Assembly: GCA_024195265.1 (NCBI GenBank)
Contig: JAJLRJ010000014.1
Coordinates: 14,075,459 to 14,139,458 of the forward strand
Length of the DNA stretch: 64,000 nt
Direction: 5' to 3'
DNA from: Dendrophyllia cribrosa
Taxonomy: Eukaryota > Cnidaria > Anthozoa > Scleractinia > Dendrophylliidae
Shown: positions 1-12,900 of the stretch, one piece after another
How positions within the stretch are numbered: position 1 is the first letter of the stretch
Layout of the letters: every line of letters starts with the position of its first letter
Position numbers and translations under genes: made by a program
Notes under the pieces: generated by a model
What the model was told of the DNA's origin: nothing
What the model saw: only the letters and a program-made list of their open reading frames with translations
The model's database searches: none

Positions 1-981
1 TATACTATTTATATGTCGGAAAAATCTGAGACCTTTCGGAGTACACAGCACGTTAGGATTTTGCCCGATCCCACGGCGATAGCGTGAATTTGTTTGATGT
101 CGGCCCGACGTTTGTGCCTGCGTAACATATCTCGCGACATAACCCTTTTAAGCAGTGGCTGAATTAATTCATGAAACTGAGGTACTAAGTTAAAACGAGG
201 TGCCACGGGATAAGGAGACGCACTATAATCTATGATTACTACTAGTATAATTCTAAATAAGTGTCCGAAGTGGTGTAGGTGGATGTTGTCTAATGCTGAC
301 CGTTACGCGTTGGCCACTTGGTCCTCGTGCTTAGGCTTCAGCGGCCAAGAGGGCCAGGCGGTTCTGGGGACGAGAATGAAACTGTTACAAGTAGCACAGG
401 GCTCATTGTCATGATTGGTTCTTATAACTTCGGCTAAAAAGTGATAGTTCTAATTGATAACTGACTGTTGGATTTTCTTAAAAATTAACGCTCATCTCCA
501 GAGCTTTCTGCGCCCAGGTCGTTATCTGTTATGTCAGTTTGAGTCCAGTAAAGATCTAAAAGCCGAATAAGAGTTCGTTTTTTGAGTTGTTTTTTCAACT
601 AATCGGACAACGCACAGAATCAGACAGAAAACGTAGTCCGGTTGCAGCTTGCAGTCCCGCTTAAGGTCCGTCGAGTGCTTAACCGTGAGAGCAAGTTTCC
701 AAAAGCTGGCATGAACGAGAAGGGAAGTAAAAAGCCGACTAGACTGACAGTTATGGATGTCCTTACATGTGACAAAAGAGTCCGCAGTCTGTTTCTCTTC
801 TCGCGCTCCGCCGTCTCGTCCCAATTTCTCGCCCTGTGCTCCTTTCGAGCCGCAGATTATTTGGAGAGAGAAACAAACTGCACGCGGCAGTCTACAGATA
901 AAGAGATAAATATGGTTAATAAGCTAATTGAGATATTTACTTTTTTACTGCATGATTAAGCTCAGATGTTTACTTTTGCAG
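1..981. other. Region upstream of the first recognised exon
   Basis: I see no convincing coding exon here. A + strand open frame at 642-959 (105 aa) has no recognisable domain, and I could not link it to the downstream gene through a good splice site. The first exon I accept starts at 982 after a TTTGCAG acceptor, so this stretch is probably intron or 5' flank of the coiled-coil gene. Confidence 0.4.
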
Positions 982-3900
982 AATGAACAACAAAAAAATA
1001 TCAATGAGCTTAACGAGAAGTTAGATGAATACAAGCTGAAAGAATCTTACGGTTTGTATAAAAGCAGCAGCGAATCTGCGGCAAGTTTAAGAGGCAGCGG
1101 AGAGAGTGTATCTGTTATAAGCCTTGTGGAGAAACCATCACAACAGCTTGCCCCGACGGGAGAAAAATTCACCATAAAAACACCCAAATCTTCTAAAGTT
1201 CAAATTGACGATGCCACAAAACCTGTGCTTCAACAAACCAGAGAAGAAACAAATAAAGAAATAGAAGAGAGCTTACAGAGAGCGCGGGACGAGTTGAAAA
1301 TCGAAAAAGAGAAGTCTGCGGCTTTCGAAGTGGAATTTACATCGCTGCAGTCGGACAAAGTGAAGATCGAACAAGAGAGATGCGACCTAGAGATTCAGTT
1401 AGAAGACGTAAAACGCGAAAATGAACGCGCAGTGGAGGAATTGAATCATAAACTGGAAGATATCGAGAGGGAAAATAAAAGGTACTTTATGCCCAAAGTA
1501 TGATGATATTAAAACACAAACAATGACACAGGAAAATACTGTTCAACGGCTTTCATTTGAATGGTTACACTAACATACGTACACAAACCACTCAAAACTG
1601 AATTAGAATAACCTTATGCAGCTATTCACATGAAAATACTGCTCAGTTACTTTCATTACGCATCAGAATTTTATCCATAGATTACCTTTTCAGCATGATA
1701 AACAGCACACATAACAGTACTGCTCAATAGCTTGCATTTGCTTGTGACTGATGATCACTTTTCAAGATGTTTGGCTTTGGAAGGCTTTAACAGACCAATT
1801 TCGATATATTAAAATTCATACTTGGCTCCGAGGCTTGGGGAATAAAACAAAAGAAATCAATAATTCAACGCTCAACCTCAATGTGATTTCTTTTGTTTTA
1901 TTCCTCCAAGCCTCGGAGCCAAGTATGAATTTTAATATATCGAAATTGGTCTATTTGTTATCGATATCGTTATTGATATCGTTATCGTTATTGTTATTGT
2001 TCTTCTTCTGCTGCTTTCTTCGATATCGTTATCGATATCGTTATCGTTATCGTTATCATTATCGATATGGTTATCATTATTGTTATTGTTCATCTGCTGC
2101 TGCTTACTTCGATGTCGCTATCGATATCGCTATTGCTATCGTTATCGATATCGTTATCGATATCAATATCGCTATCGATATCGCTATTGCTATCGTTATC
2201 GTTATCGTTATCGATATCGATATCAATATCGATCGCTATCGCTATCGTTATCGCGTCATCGTTATCTTTATCGATATCAATATCGTTATCGATATCGTTA
2301 TCAATATCAACATCGTTATAATCTTAATCGCTATAGCCATCGTTATCGTTATCGCTATCATCATCGCTATCATCATCATTATCGCTATCGATAATCGTTA
2401 TTGTTCTTCCTCTGCTGCTAACTTGTTTCGATATCATTTGGTAAACTCCTGTTAAAACAACTTTTACAAATCGTTAACTTGCATTTCGACTTGACAACCA
2501 CCGGCTTCAACTTTATCCATTTTCACAGAAGATTAATTTTGTTAATAATACAGTGATTCGTTGTAAATTTAATAGGTTGACAGGCGAGATAGAATGCAAC
2601 GAAGAAATTATCAAATATCAAGAAGAGAGACTCGGTCAGTTCATGGAAGAGATCCAAAGCCTTGAGGAACGAATGATGTCCTTTCCCCCCACCCCTGCGA
2701 CAATGAGCATTGCGAGCATGGCGGGGGCCTCGCGGCGAGAACGCAGGAAAACCTCACTGCAGCTGGGCCTTGAGCCGCAGACCGCGCGTCAAATGATGGC
2801 GAAAGTGAAACAGCAGTACGAAACTGAGCTTCAGAGTCTGAAAGATCACATGGCTAAGGAAAACCAAAGACATCAGGCGGAGATAAGGCGATATGAGCAG
2901 GATCACAAGAAGGACGTACAGAATATCCACAAAGAAGCGCTGCTTCTTCTTCGAGCGCTCAACAGATTTAAGGATTGCGTTGCTACTATGCTGGACAGAG
3001 AACGTGAGTGAGTTTACTCGAAAATTTTTCGGCTTTTGCTCGGAAATTGCTCAGTGAAAAAACTCGTAAGTCTCAGATTGTCTTTTTCAAGAATTTTTCG
3101 AAAATATTCGAGTAATAATGAAAAATATTTGGAGAATATTTGAAACAAGTGTAAAATTCCACTAAAAACAAAAGTAGTGGAAGTTCCCAAAACGTTTAAC
3201 TTATTTTGAAATACCACTTTCGTGAGCCTCAAATCGCCAATATAAACACTGATAAACAAAGGTAAACAACATGGCTGAGAGTTTTTATTTTATTTTCATC
3301 AGTTTTAATAAGAGCCCAAAATTAGTGAGGCTAGTTTGATAAACCGACACCCGCCATTATAGATGCACAACACAGCACACAAACAGAGGAAAATAAACTT
3401 GTGATTTAACCAAGCCAGCTGGGTCGCACTGCATCACCACCGCAGGGTTTTCGGTAACATTTGAAAGTACCGGATTCATTGGTGAAACAAGCGGACTTGA
3501 GCGTCGTAGGCGTGAAATGAATTCGCGCCGAAGGCACGAACTTCTAGGGGGTGCGAGGGCATGCCCCCTGTGAAAATGTTTGAAATTGGACTCTCTAAAC
3601 GCCATTTCCTGCGTTCCCTTGACTGGAAGTGGTTACTGAACCGGGAAGCTCTTTAACGGCATAAAATGCTCACAAAAAAAATAATATTTGGATTGGCAAT
3701 CATGATAATTATTAGTCTGCAGGTGTCCGTTTTCAGTAGACTCCAATGGAATCATCAACTCTATCTTTGATAGACAAATACAAAATCATCCGATTTATTT
3801 ACACTTCAGAAAATAATTATTTCGTGTTGCGTCCGGCCTCCGGCCTGAAACGTAATCCTTGCCACCATGAACTTTTTTTAGTTTAGCGGCGGGGGGAGAG

Positions 3901-6900
3901 GGTGTTGGGAGGGAGTGTAGTTCAAAGCTAAAGACCGTCTGTCTCACAAAGGGGGACATGATCCCTGAATGAGATGGCACAAGGTTTTGTTTCTTTGTAG
4001 ATTTGAGTCAAGAAGCGCATGCCATTCGTTCTCATGCGTCATTGCCGCTGGACGAAAATTTTGGTGACACTAGACAGATGTTGGCACGCATGGCTATATT
4101 ATCCAATGAGATGCTGATATCAGTGGAGTTACATCTATCCAGGGGACTTATGAGTAGACGACTGGGAATGAAGGTAAAATTGTTTTTCTTTATCTTGGGT
4201 TGACGTTCAGTCGAAACTCTTCATAATACTGACACCTCTCTATTACGGACAGTTCACTTGGTCCCGAAGATACCACAATTTATTAAAATCACTACCTCTT
4301 TATCTCGACACCGATATCGGTATAAAACGGACACTTTAGTCCGATGGGGACTCACGTATAAAAATGAAAGAGGGGGCAGACTCTCGTTTGATGGGCGTTG
4401 CTCAAATTGATTTTTACTCCCAAGATACCAAATGACCGTGAAGTTAACAAGACGTGAATAAACATTCTATTATCAATGAGTCATAAATATTTCTGTCATA
4501 TTTTTTTAGGCTCAATACACTGAAAGGTACCGCAATAATTCTAACAGAGGTCATTTTAGATTTTAGCACCCTAAGCGGTAGTGGGGTACCAATCTACAAA
4601 CGTTGACCTTGAAAGGTGCGACGAGCAACCCCGTCATTCTCATATGAGAGTCTTACCCCCCCCAGGACTTTGGTGTGTCCCTTTGGTGTTCGTATTATGG
4701 GAGCTCGACTGCACGCCAACTTATTTAGGTCGCGACAAATTAACATCGACCTACGGTAGGTCGGACACCTTATTGAGAATATATAACGCAATGTCAACAC
4801 TTAGAATTTTGTCTTCAAGGATAAAAAGGAAATTATAAAGTCCTCACCGAACCCGAACCCTATCCCTAACCCTAACCCGAACCCTAACCACAGTACCACC
4901 AAGCTGCTGAAGAAAATTCGGCTTAAATTTAATTAAATGAACTGCTAACCCCAACCTCAACTGAAAGCTTATTAGTTTAATCCGTTTTCACGTTATATAA
5001 TTCTTAATTACGTGGTCGACCTCCTGTAGGTCGATGTTAATTTGACATCACCACTTATTTATTTATCATACTTCTTTTTTCAGGATACAAACGTTGGCAA
5101 AATGGAATACCAACCGGATCCCGGGAGGAGAATTGATAGAAAGAAAACTGCCCGTGAAGAGTATCACGGACAGCAACTGGAATTTCTGGTTTGGAGACTT
5201 TTAGAGGTAAGATTTGATCCCTTGCCTTCTAACAGCAAGAAGCTGTACACACCTAGCATGAACTCCTGGCGTCATTCCCAATGCAGGATTGATTCCCGAG
5301 AGTTTTGAGTGCTTTTACGTAGAAAATTTATTATGCCTAAAAAGTCTAAAAAGTAAGACTATTATTATACTACAGTATTATACGCCTTGCACGCTGTAAT
5401 TCTTCCTTCCGCTTCTCAAGTCAACACACGGACAGATTTTGCCTCCATCTTGAAATAAAGAACGAAATATGCTTGCATAAATTTGCATGCGCTAATGTAA
5501 AATAACAACAAAAAACTCGGATGGTAAAACACGACTCGTCGGCAACGCCACGAGTAATTATCGTGGTGAAGTTCAAGGTTAAAAATTCCGTTTCGCAAAA
5601 TAGTAAAAAGTTACCATCACCATAAGAAGGTACTGCTCTACTTTCAATTGAACGGTCACACTTAAAGTATCACGGGGATCTAGTGTCATTTTGAATACCA
5701 ACAAATGTTTTTGTATTAGAGCAGTTTTCATTTGAGTGTCGTAAAACCAAAACGAAAGTAATTACTCTGACCAATCACAGCAGTCGTAAACAATCCAATG
5801 AACCAATCAGAGCTCGAAGCAATTACATGTCGCCGGCGCCAAGCGCGGGAAAACGCGTGCGAGCAAGTCACGATTGGTTTTGGTTTAACTTCTGATTGGT
5901 CGAGAAAGTGGCGCGAAATTTTTAGCCAATCACAAAGCGTAGCAACGCAAAACCAAAGCAATTGTGTAATTACTTGGAACACTCAATTGAAAACTGCTCT
6001 ATTTTTTAATAAGTAGTCAATAAGTAGCTATGATTTTGACCCAAAAATTAAAAGGTCAAATTCCTCGTCAGAGGATTCGTCGACAGATTAAAAAGTTAAA
6101 ACATCGATGACATGACGAATGTAAGCGTTCTCTATTTTTTCTTCTGATGATCATATTTTAGGAGGGCAGGAGGCAAGATGTCATGGAGAGATTCAGAGAT
6201 CTTCTTGATAGTATATCAACACACGAGAAAGAATTGGAATCCGCTAAAAAAGCAGGCGAAGCAACCTTGAAGAAAAAAGACGCACAGATGAAAAGAGTAT
6301 TAAGGAGAGAAATTGAGATAAAGAGAACAGTTGATGAGCAGAAGACTATCATAAAGAATTTGGCTTCAATTTGGAAAAGTCGAAGAATTGGGCAGAAATA
6401 TATTAGCAGGAAGGATCAACAGCGCAATCTTCAGCTACTCGAAGCTGCAATGAAAGCGAACGATATTTCTCAAGAACTTTATGAGGTAGTGTATGATGTA
6501 GTGTCTGCATGCTGAAAATGAACAACCTCGTACTAAGGACTTTTCCCCTTTTTCCGACCTACTCAAATTGTAAAAAAAAACCCCTGGAAACGAAGTTGAC
6601 ACTTTACACATCTAATGTTTATCAGAACTCGAAGCAAAACCAAGCAGCTGCTACCGAACGCAGCCAAACATGTGACCAAACGCGATGGCCAAACCCCGCG
6701 ATTCAGGTCATAAACATTAGTAATGACAAAATAAAATAATGGGGGTACGACTTCGATAGACTGCATGGGATGTGATCCAGTGGTGATACCCCTTAGGATA
6801 CCCTTAGTAGCTCCATGCTTTGGAAACCGTAGGTAACCCCCCCCCCCCCCCCCCCCTCACCCCACACACACACACACATACACCCGTACCTTGTTGATCT

Positions 6901-9900
6901 TCTACTTCTACAGTAGATAGAGCCTTCATGTGCGACCTCCTCTCGTAAGCGACCACCTCTCCTAAGCAACGACCTCTCCTAAGCGACCACCTCTCCTAAC
7001 GGCGACGACCTCTCCTAAGCGGCCTCCTCTCCTAAGCGACCACCTCTACTATGCGACCTCCTCTCCTAAGCGACCAACTCTCTTAAACGACCACCTTTCC
7101 TATGCGACCATTTCTCCTAAGAGACCACCTCTCCTAAGGGACCACCTCCCCTAAGCGAATACTCTCCAATGACTCCAATGCGACTACCTCTCCAATGCGA
7201 CCACCTCTCCATTGCGACCACCTTTCCTAAGCAACCACTTTTACAAAATACCAAATGCCAGTGGAATCATTGTAGCCGAAACTTCTCGTAAGCAACCGCG
7301 ACCACTTTCAATGCTGATTATTTGAATTTTTCTGTTGTTTTTAACCTCTGGTAAATGACCGCTCTCCCATATTTCGACGTCACTACAAACGCGACTTGAC
7401 TGAATTATGTCTTACAGTACAACTCCAAAAGAACGACAACTTTAGCCCTTGCATGAAAAATTCAATGTGATACAATATTTTGCGCTGATATCCAGGTGCT
7501 TTGTACATTGAAGTCACTACAGGATCATATGACTGAAATTTAAGACCCTCCATGGTCTGACCTCTTGTAAGCGACCCTGACTCGTCCCCAGTCGTCTTTC
7601 TAGGCAAGACGCGGGAGACGCGCGTGGGGATAGACGCGGAACGAAAGAAGCGCGACCGAAGGGGGTGATGGGAATCACACCTCGCGCTCCCCTCGGCCGC
7701 GCTCCTCTCGTTCATAAGCCATTTTCGTATTTAAAATTACCGCTGAATTCAAACACCAATGACACATTGATACAGGGTTAGACTCGACCTGATGTAAAAT
7801 ATTTTACAAATACCGGCAGAAGGTGCGTGAAATTTGAAAATTAAACAAAAGACAGAGCTCTATACAGGTCATCTTTTCGCCTGAATTTGTGAATATTTTA
7901 CATCAGGTCGAGTGTAACCCTGTAAAAATGCGCCTTCAATGCTTTCATTCAGCGACCATAGCGAATTCGAAACTGGTCTATTGAGAGACGACTGGGGACG
8001 AGTCAGTAAGCGACCACCTCCCGTAAGCGTCAACTTGGCTTTGCATTTCGGATGGTCGCTTACGAGAAGTTCAACAGGTTTAACTGGTTCCATTCCCTAG
8101 TGCCGCAACATACCTTTAAGATTAGAATAAAGGTATAAGTTATTCGTGTTTTATTACGTCTGTCTTTTTTCTTGTCTCCTGTTTGATTAACGTGTATAGC
8201 CTAGGACGATAAGCTATTTTTAGGCGTGGGAACCTTTGTGCAGGTCACAGCGATTATACTCGCATAGTGAGTAGTTTAGCGCGAATTGTTTACCCACCTC
8301 TCCCATGGGAGCATTATTAGCCTTTCGCGGACTTGGTTATGTTGGTTAACAAAGCGCTTTACCCCCCCCCCCCCCCATAACAGGTGTGTTGCGTGATCTT
8401 TTAGTTGGGGTTCTCCCGGATCGGACTTAAAAGACGCACCTTATACTCTTATTTCATGTTTTCTCCTCTTTCTTTACAGTCCACTACGAAACTTATAAAA
8501 GAAGCCATGGAATTTCCTCGCAAGCGTTTAATCGAAATCGTCAAAAAATACGTGCATTTCCGGCGCGTTAAAGAAATTCAAGAAAATATGAAAAGAATGA
8601 AGATGGAGGCGAATATGAACGAGAGGATTATTCTGGCAATGAAAGAGACCGAGGAGAGGATGATGAAGGTAGGTCAAAACACAAATTCTCCCTATTGTCC
8701 CTCTTGCATTGATCATAATCTTAGATTGGAAAATTTGTAAAAACTGTATAGCAAAACTAAATATATTTATTTTTGGTCATGTAATTAACTGCCATAGACA
8801 CTTGATCACTCCGGGGTAAACTATTCTCTGATTACACAGTGAAACAACATCGAGCCATGGGAAGGTTATTCAATATAGAACCGAAAGTTGAAACCCTTAT
8901 CCTTTTATATCTAGATTAAGAACACAATCTGTACCCCTTTTATTAAACTTCAAAGATAAGTCAGAAATAGAAGATTATATAGCCAGACTATTAAAACTAA
9001 TAAACGACAATCAACATTAAAACGTTCGTAAATCTTAGTCCTGTAAGTTCTGCCCAAATTTTACAAGCCCTTTAAATAGTTAGTTTTCTATTTCGGAGCT
9101 CGTATAAAGAGCAAAGATAACAATTTCTCCTTAACCTTTTCATATCCTGCGAGCGTCAAGGAGACACTCCTTTTAGGCGTGCCTTCCCTTGCCTCCCTCG
9201 CTAGGGATACTTCTGAAGCGAAAATGGAATATCCAAGACTCCTTTGGCCAAATAAGACCCAAAAATGCCGATGGATCAAAACTAAACCCAGAAAAACTTC
9301 ATGCACTTTTTCAAATTCGACAAATACCAAGACGTTTTTTTAAATGTTAACGCAAATTCTGGATTAAACAAGCAAATAACATTTCGACAGTTAATCGATT
9401 GGCTTCTCTCTTACTCAGCAAAAAGAAGCATGGCAACAGAAGAAGGAACAGTTCATTAAGGCTCGAGCAGAGATTTTGGAACAGCTCTATCGAGTGTAAG
9501 CATAGACTTTGCATTCTTGGAAATAAATACACACTCTACGTCTGCTCATACTAAGAGGCCGATTACATGGCGAATTTCAGGCCGGTTAGGCGGGCTGAGA
9601 ATTCAGCCCAGTTTCCTGAGCAAATATTCTTAAAACGACGTTTGCGATTACACGCAGAAAGTTTTAGCCCGGGCTGAATTTGGGCTGAAATTTCCAGCCC
9701 GGTTTCAAAAACCGGGCTGGAAATTTCATCCCGGGCAAACGGGCTGAAAAACCTCATGTAATCAGAATGAAATTTCAGCCAGGTCACTTGGGTAGAAAAG
9801 TGCACTTGGGCATGCGCAAGATTTGTTTTCAATGAAACAAGATGGCGGCTACCAGGTTTTAGAATAGCCGTTAAATACGGGAGAGGCTGTACCTTTCCAA

Positions 9901-12900
9901 ACAAGCTCAGTGATTGGTTAACAAAACAATAGGTTAAACAACACAAACAATACATACATACATACATACATACATATTTATTGTAACTCCCTAAAAGGGT
10001 TTTTCAGTTACAAGTTGGATAAAATAAAATACAAAGAATAACAATTAATTAATAAATATAAGTTATGTATATTCCTAATTAAATTAAATAGCCCTAGACC
10101 TAAACACAATAGAAGCTACAGTACTACGGGGCCAATAAAAATAGAGGTCTGGAAGAGCTACAGTACTACTCTTAAAGTGCCTATCACCCCTAGAAAGTTA
10201 TTTTCAGAATCAACTCTATGTGCATTGAATAGTTGAATAGTAAAATATTTCTGGTTTTGAACGTCGCGTTTGTGAGTTATAGAGATTTGAAATTTCAAAA
10301 TGCTAATTAGATGACGTCAACCCGGGAATTTGCTATTATTTGACACCAATTTACAATGCGCAGTTTACAGCTCTAGGATAATTAATTTGATAAATGCTAA
10401 AAATAAACTGTGGATAGTCGATTGATTCGTAAAAAATGTTACTTGGAGGTGAAAACAAGTAGTTGTATAATAAATTATTCCCGGGTTGACGTCATCTAAT
10501 TAGCATTTTGTAAATTCAAATCTCTATAACTCACAAACGCGACGTTCAAAACCAGAAATATTTTACCATTCAACTATTCAATGTACATAGAGTTGATTCT
10601 GAAAATAACTTTCTTGGGGTTATAGGCACTTTAAATACAGGAATGGCTCCGAGCCGTTTGAAAGGAAACCGCTGACCTCATTAGCATTCATTTCTCTCTT
10701 TTTTTTTGTTTGTGCCTGGATTAGAACGAAAGTAGGCTTTTATTATCAGATAAAATTAGGCCTAGGCAAAGCGATTATTAGATCTAAGCTAGATTCGCGA
10801 TTAGGTTAGATTTAGGGATAGGGTCACCTTTTATAAATCAATTTTTGTTGGGTTTGCCGGATCAACCCAGTGGTCTAGTGGAGAAGGAGGGATGTTAGCA
10901 CGCAGGAGGTTCCGGGTTCGATTCTAGGTGATTTATTGCATTTTTCTTTTTCTGATAGGAAAAAAATTCTATAATTGGTGAAAAATTTTCTAAGTGTCGC
11001 TCGGAGCCATTCCTTAGTGTTGTCGATCAGCCCGGGCTGAAATTCGCCATGTAATCGGCCCTTAAGGCCTATATGCTCCAATGTTGTGTTTTCATGATTA
11101 TGGCCAGGAGCTTGCTTTAAGCTTACTTTGTTATCTTAAAATTGGAAGAAACCATCGCCAAAAGTGATAGAAGCAAAGAAATATGAACAAAGCGACAAAA
11201 TCACGCCAAAAAAGTCAAAATTTCACAACAATGGCAAGTTTGATTTCTTGACCGCCTGTCACTGAATAAATCAAATTTCATGAACTGTAATCCACTTTAA
11301 TCCTTGCAATCCCGCACTTTATCTCCTAACTAATGTATTTGTTTTGCTCTACAGAATCTTTTTATCCAATAAAGTTGTATATTTGGCGGCATTTAGTGAT
11401 ATAACAGGGAAATAAGCTAGCAAAATTTTCCATTTCAGCGGGACAGTGACCATTTAAATCAACTTTATTTTATTGGTTTCTTGTTGCAATTGATTAAGCG
11501 GGTCGCCGATATTTCAAGGATATAATGGTTCGAACCTCAGTCGCCGTCCTCGTGTCGTGTTCTTGGACGAGAGACTTTGCTCGTATCGGTCACATTGACT
11601 CCATATCTTCTGCCGAATTATTTAACAGAAACTAATTTGCGGGAGGTAATGTGGCGTGTGATGATGAACAAGCGTCATATCAGTGGGCGTGTTGTATCTC
11701 GTGTTTTTATATATATGTAAAAAGTAATGGACCATTCCAAATACAAAGCAAATTCATGCAACTGGTACCAAGTGCAGGAAATGTATGTATGACAAGTTAT
11801 TTTAATTTCGATCATAATATTTGAGCGAATTGCAGAGCCCCGAAAGGGCAAAGCCAAAAAAAACCCAGCATATATATATTTCTTTTTATTAGGCAATCAA
11901 TCAAAACCCACCATTTATTTGATTTTTGCTAACAGTTTAACTCAAGTGCACGAAGAAACTGGAATTCTACTCACCAAACCAAAGGATCTGATTCCACGAC
12001 TGGAGGAATTAAAAGAAGACGTGAAAGGGATTAACGACGCAGACATATTAGAAGCGGCCAATATTCCCAAGGAGCGCGCAAGACTACGGAAAGCACAACT
12101 GCAGGCTCAAGCGGCAGTCAAAGAGCCTCCCCCTTCCCCTGTGGAAGGGATTGCAGTTACGTGTGAAGAAAACCGGGGAGCAACATGGAAGGTATTGGGG
12201 AGGGAGGGAAGGTAGATATTAACCCTTTAACCGCACAATCAAATGTTACTTTTGTTTAAATATAGCTGATTCAAAGATAACACTTCGCGTAAAGTAACGT
12301 CATTGTTTTCGATATTGGAACAACTGTGTAGCAGTTAGACGATTTTACTTTTCAGATTTACGTAAAAGCATGCATGCAAAAAGCCACATAACCGCCGGCA
12401 AGAGCTTATAAAACACCCAGATTAAAGAAACTGGCATTTCTGGCATTTCTGACACGAGAGACTCGTAACTTTGCTGTAGCAAACGTTTTAGAAAAAAAAA
12501 CAATGTTAGAAGATATGGTCCTAATAGTTCCCAGCATTTTTTATGACTTATACTTTGATGGATTAATACTACCACTCTTTTTTAGTTAATGCCTACAATA
12601 GTAGTAACATCTATAACAGGTCATAACAAATGCCCAGTCATTGTTGAACAAGTTATGGTCATCGTCATGACATAACAAAGCCACCGTATATTTTCGAAAA
12701 GTTAAAGTAGCTCTGAACCCCATCCCAACAATTTTTTATACCTTGCAAAAGAATCAGTGTATCGTAACATACTAATTACAATTTAATAATAGAAAAATGG
12801 TGGTCACATAGCTCGTGTTTTAGTTATAAGCACTTAAAGCTAAAATTAAGGATGTTTTTAACAGGTTATACTGTTCCTATGGTAACCTATTACGCTTTGA

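Larger units (their letters stand above)
1482..2575. other. Intron with foldback and simple repeat
   Basis: This intron of the coiled-coil gene holds degenerate copies of the 110 bp repeat (about 1536-1745), a foldback element (1793-1951) and a long hexanucleotide-like tract (about 1955-2410). Open frames crossing 1751-2455 translate the simple repeat into Tyr/Arg or Ile/Asp strings and are not genes. Confidence 0.7.
6486..8479. other. Intron with poly-C/CA tract, minisatellite and foldback
   Basis: Intron of the coiled-coil gene. It carries a C20 run followed by CA repeats (6837-6885), a CGACCACCTCTCCTAAG minisatellite (about 6925-7245) and an inverted repeat (7772-7811 against 7885-7924). 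A second C15 run sits at 8362-8376. Confidence 0.65.
9553..11065. mobile_element. Composite inverted-repeat element with nested insertions
   Basis: The left terminus GGCCGATTACATGGCGAATT (9558) is mirrored by AATTCGCCATGTAATCGGCC ending at 11060. A TAA triplet outside each end suggests a 3 bp target duplication of the PIF/Harbinger type. Nested inside are a TTAA-flanked foldback (10172-10634), a tRNA-like SINE segment (10866-10925) and a short TACA run near 9955-9975. A diverged relative may lie at 31515-31870. Confidence 0.65.

Noticed and set aside
642..959. 105 aa + strand ORF upstream of the coiled-coil gene
   Set aside because: No domain, poor start context, and no splice join that keeps the known frame of the next exon.
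1751..2455. Three overlapping + strand ORFs of 84-234 aa
   Set aside because: They are translations of the CGATAT/CGTTAT simple repeat; composition is Tyr/Arg or Ile/Asp only.
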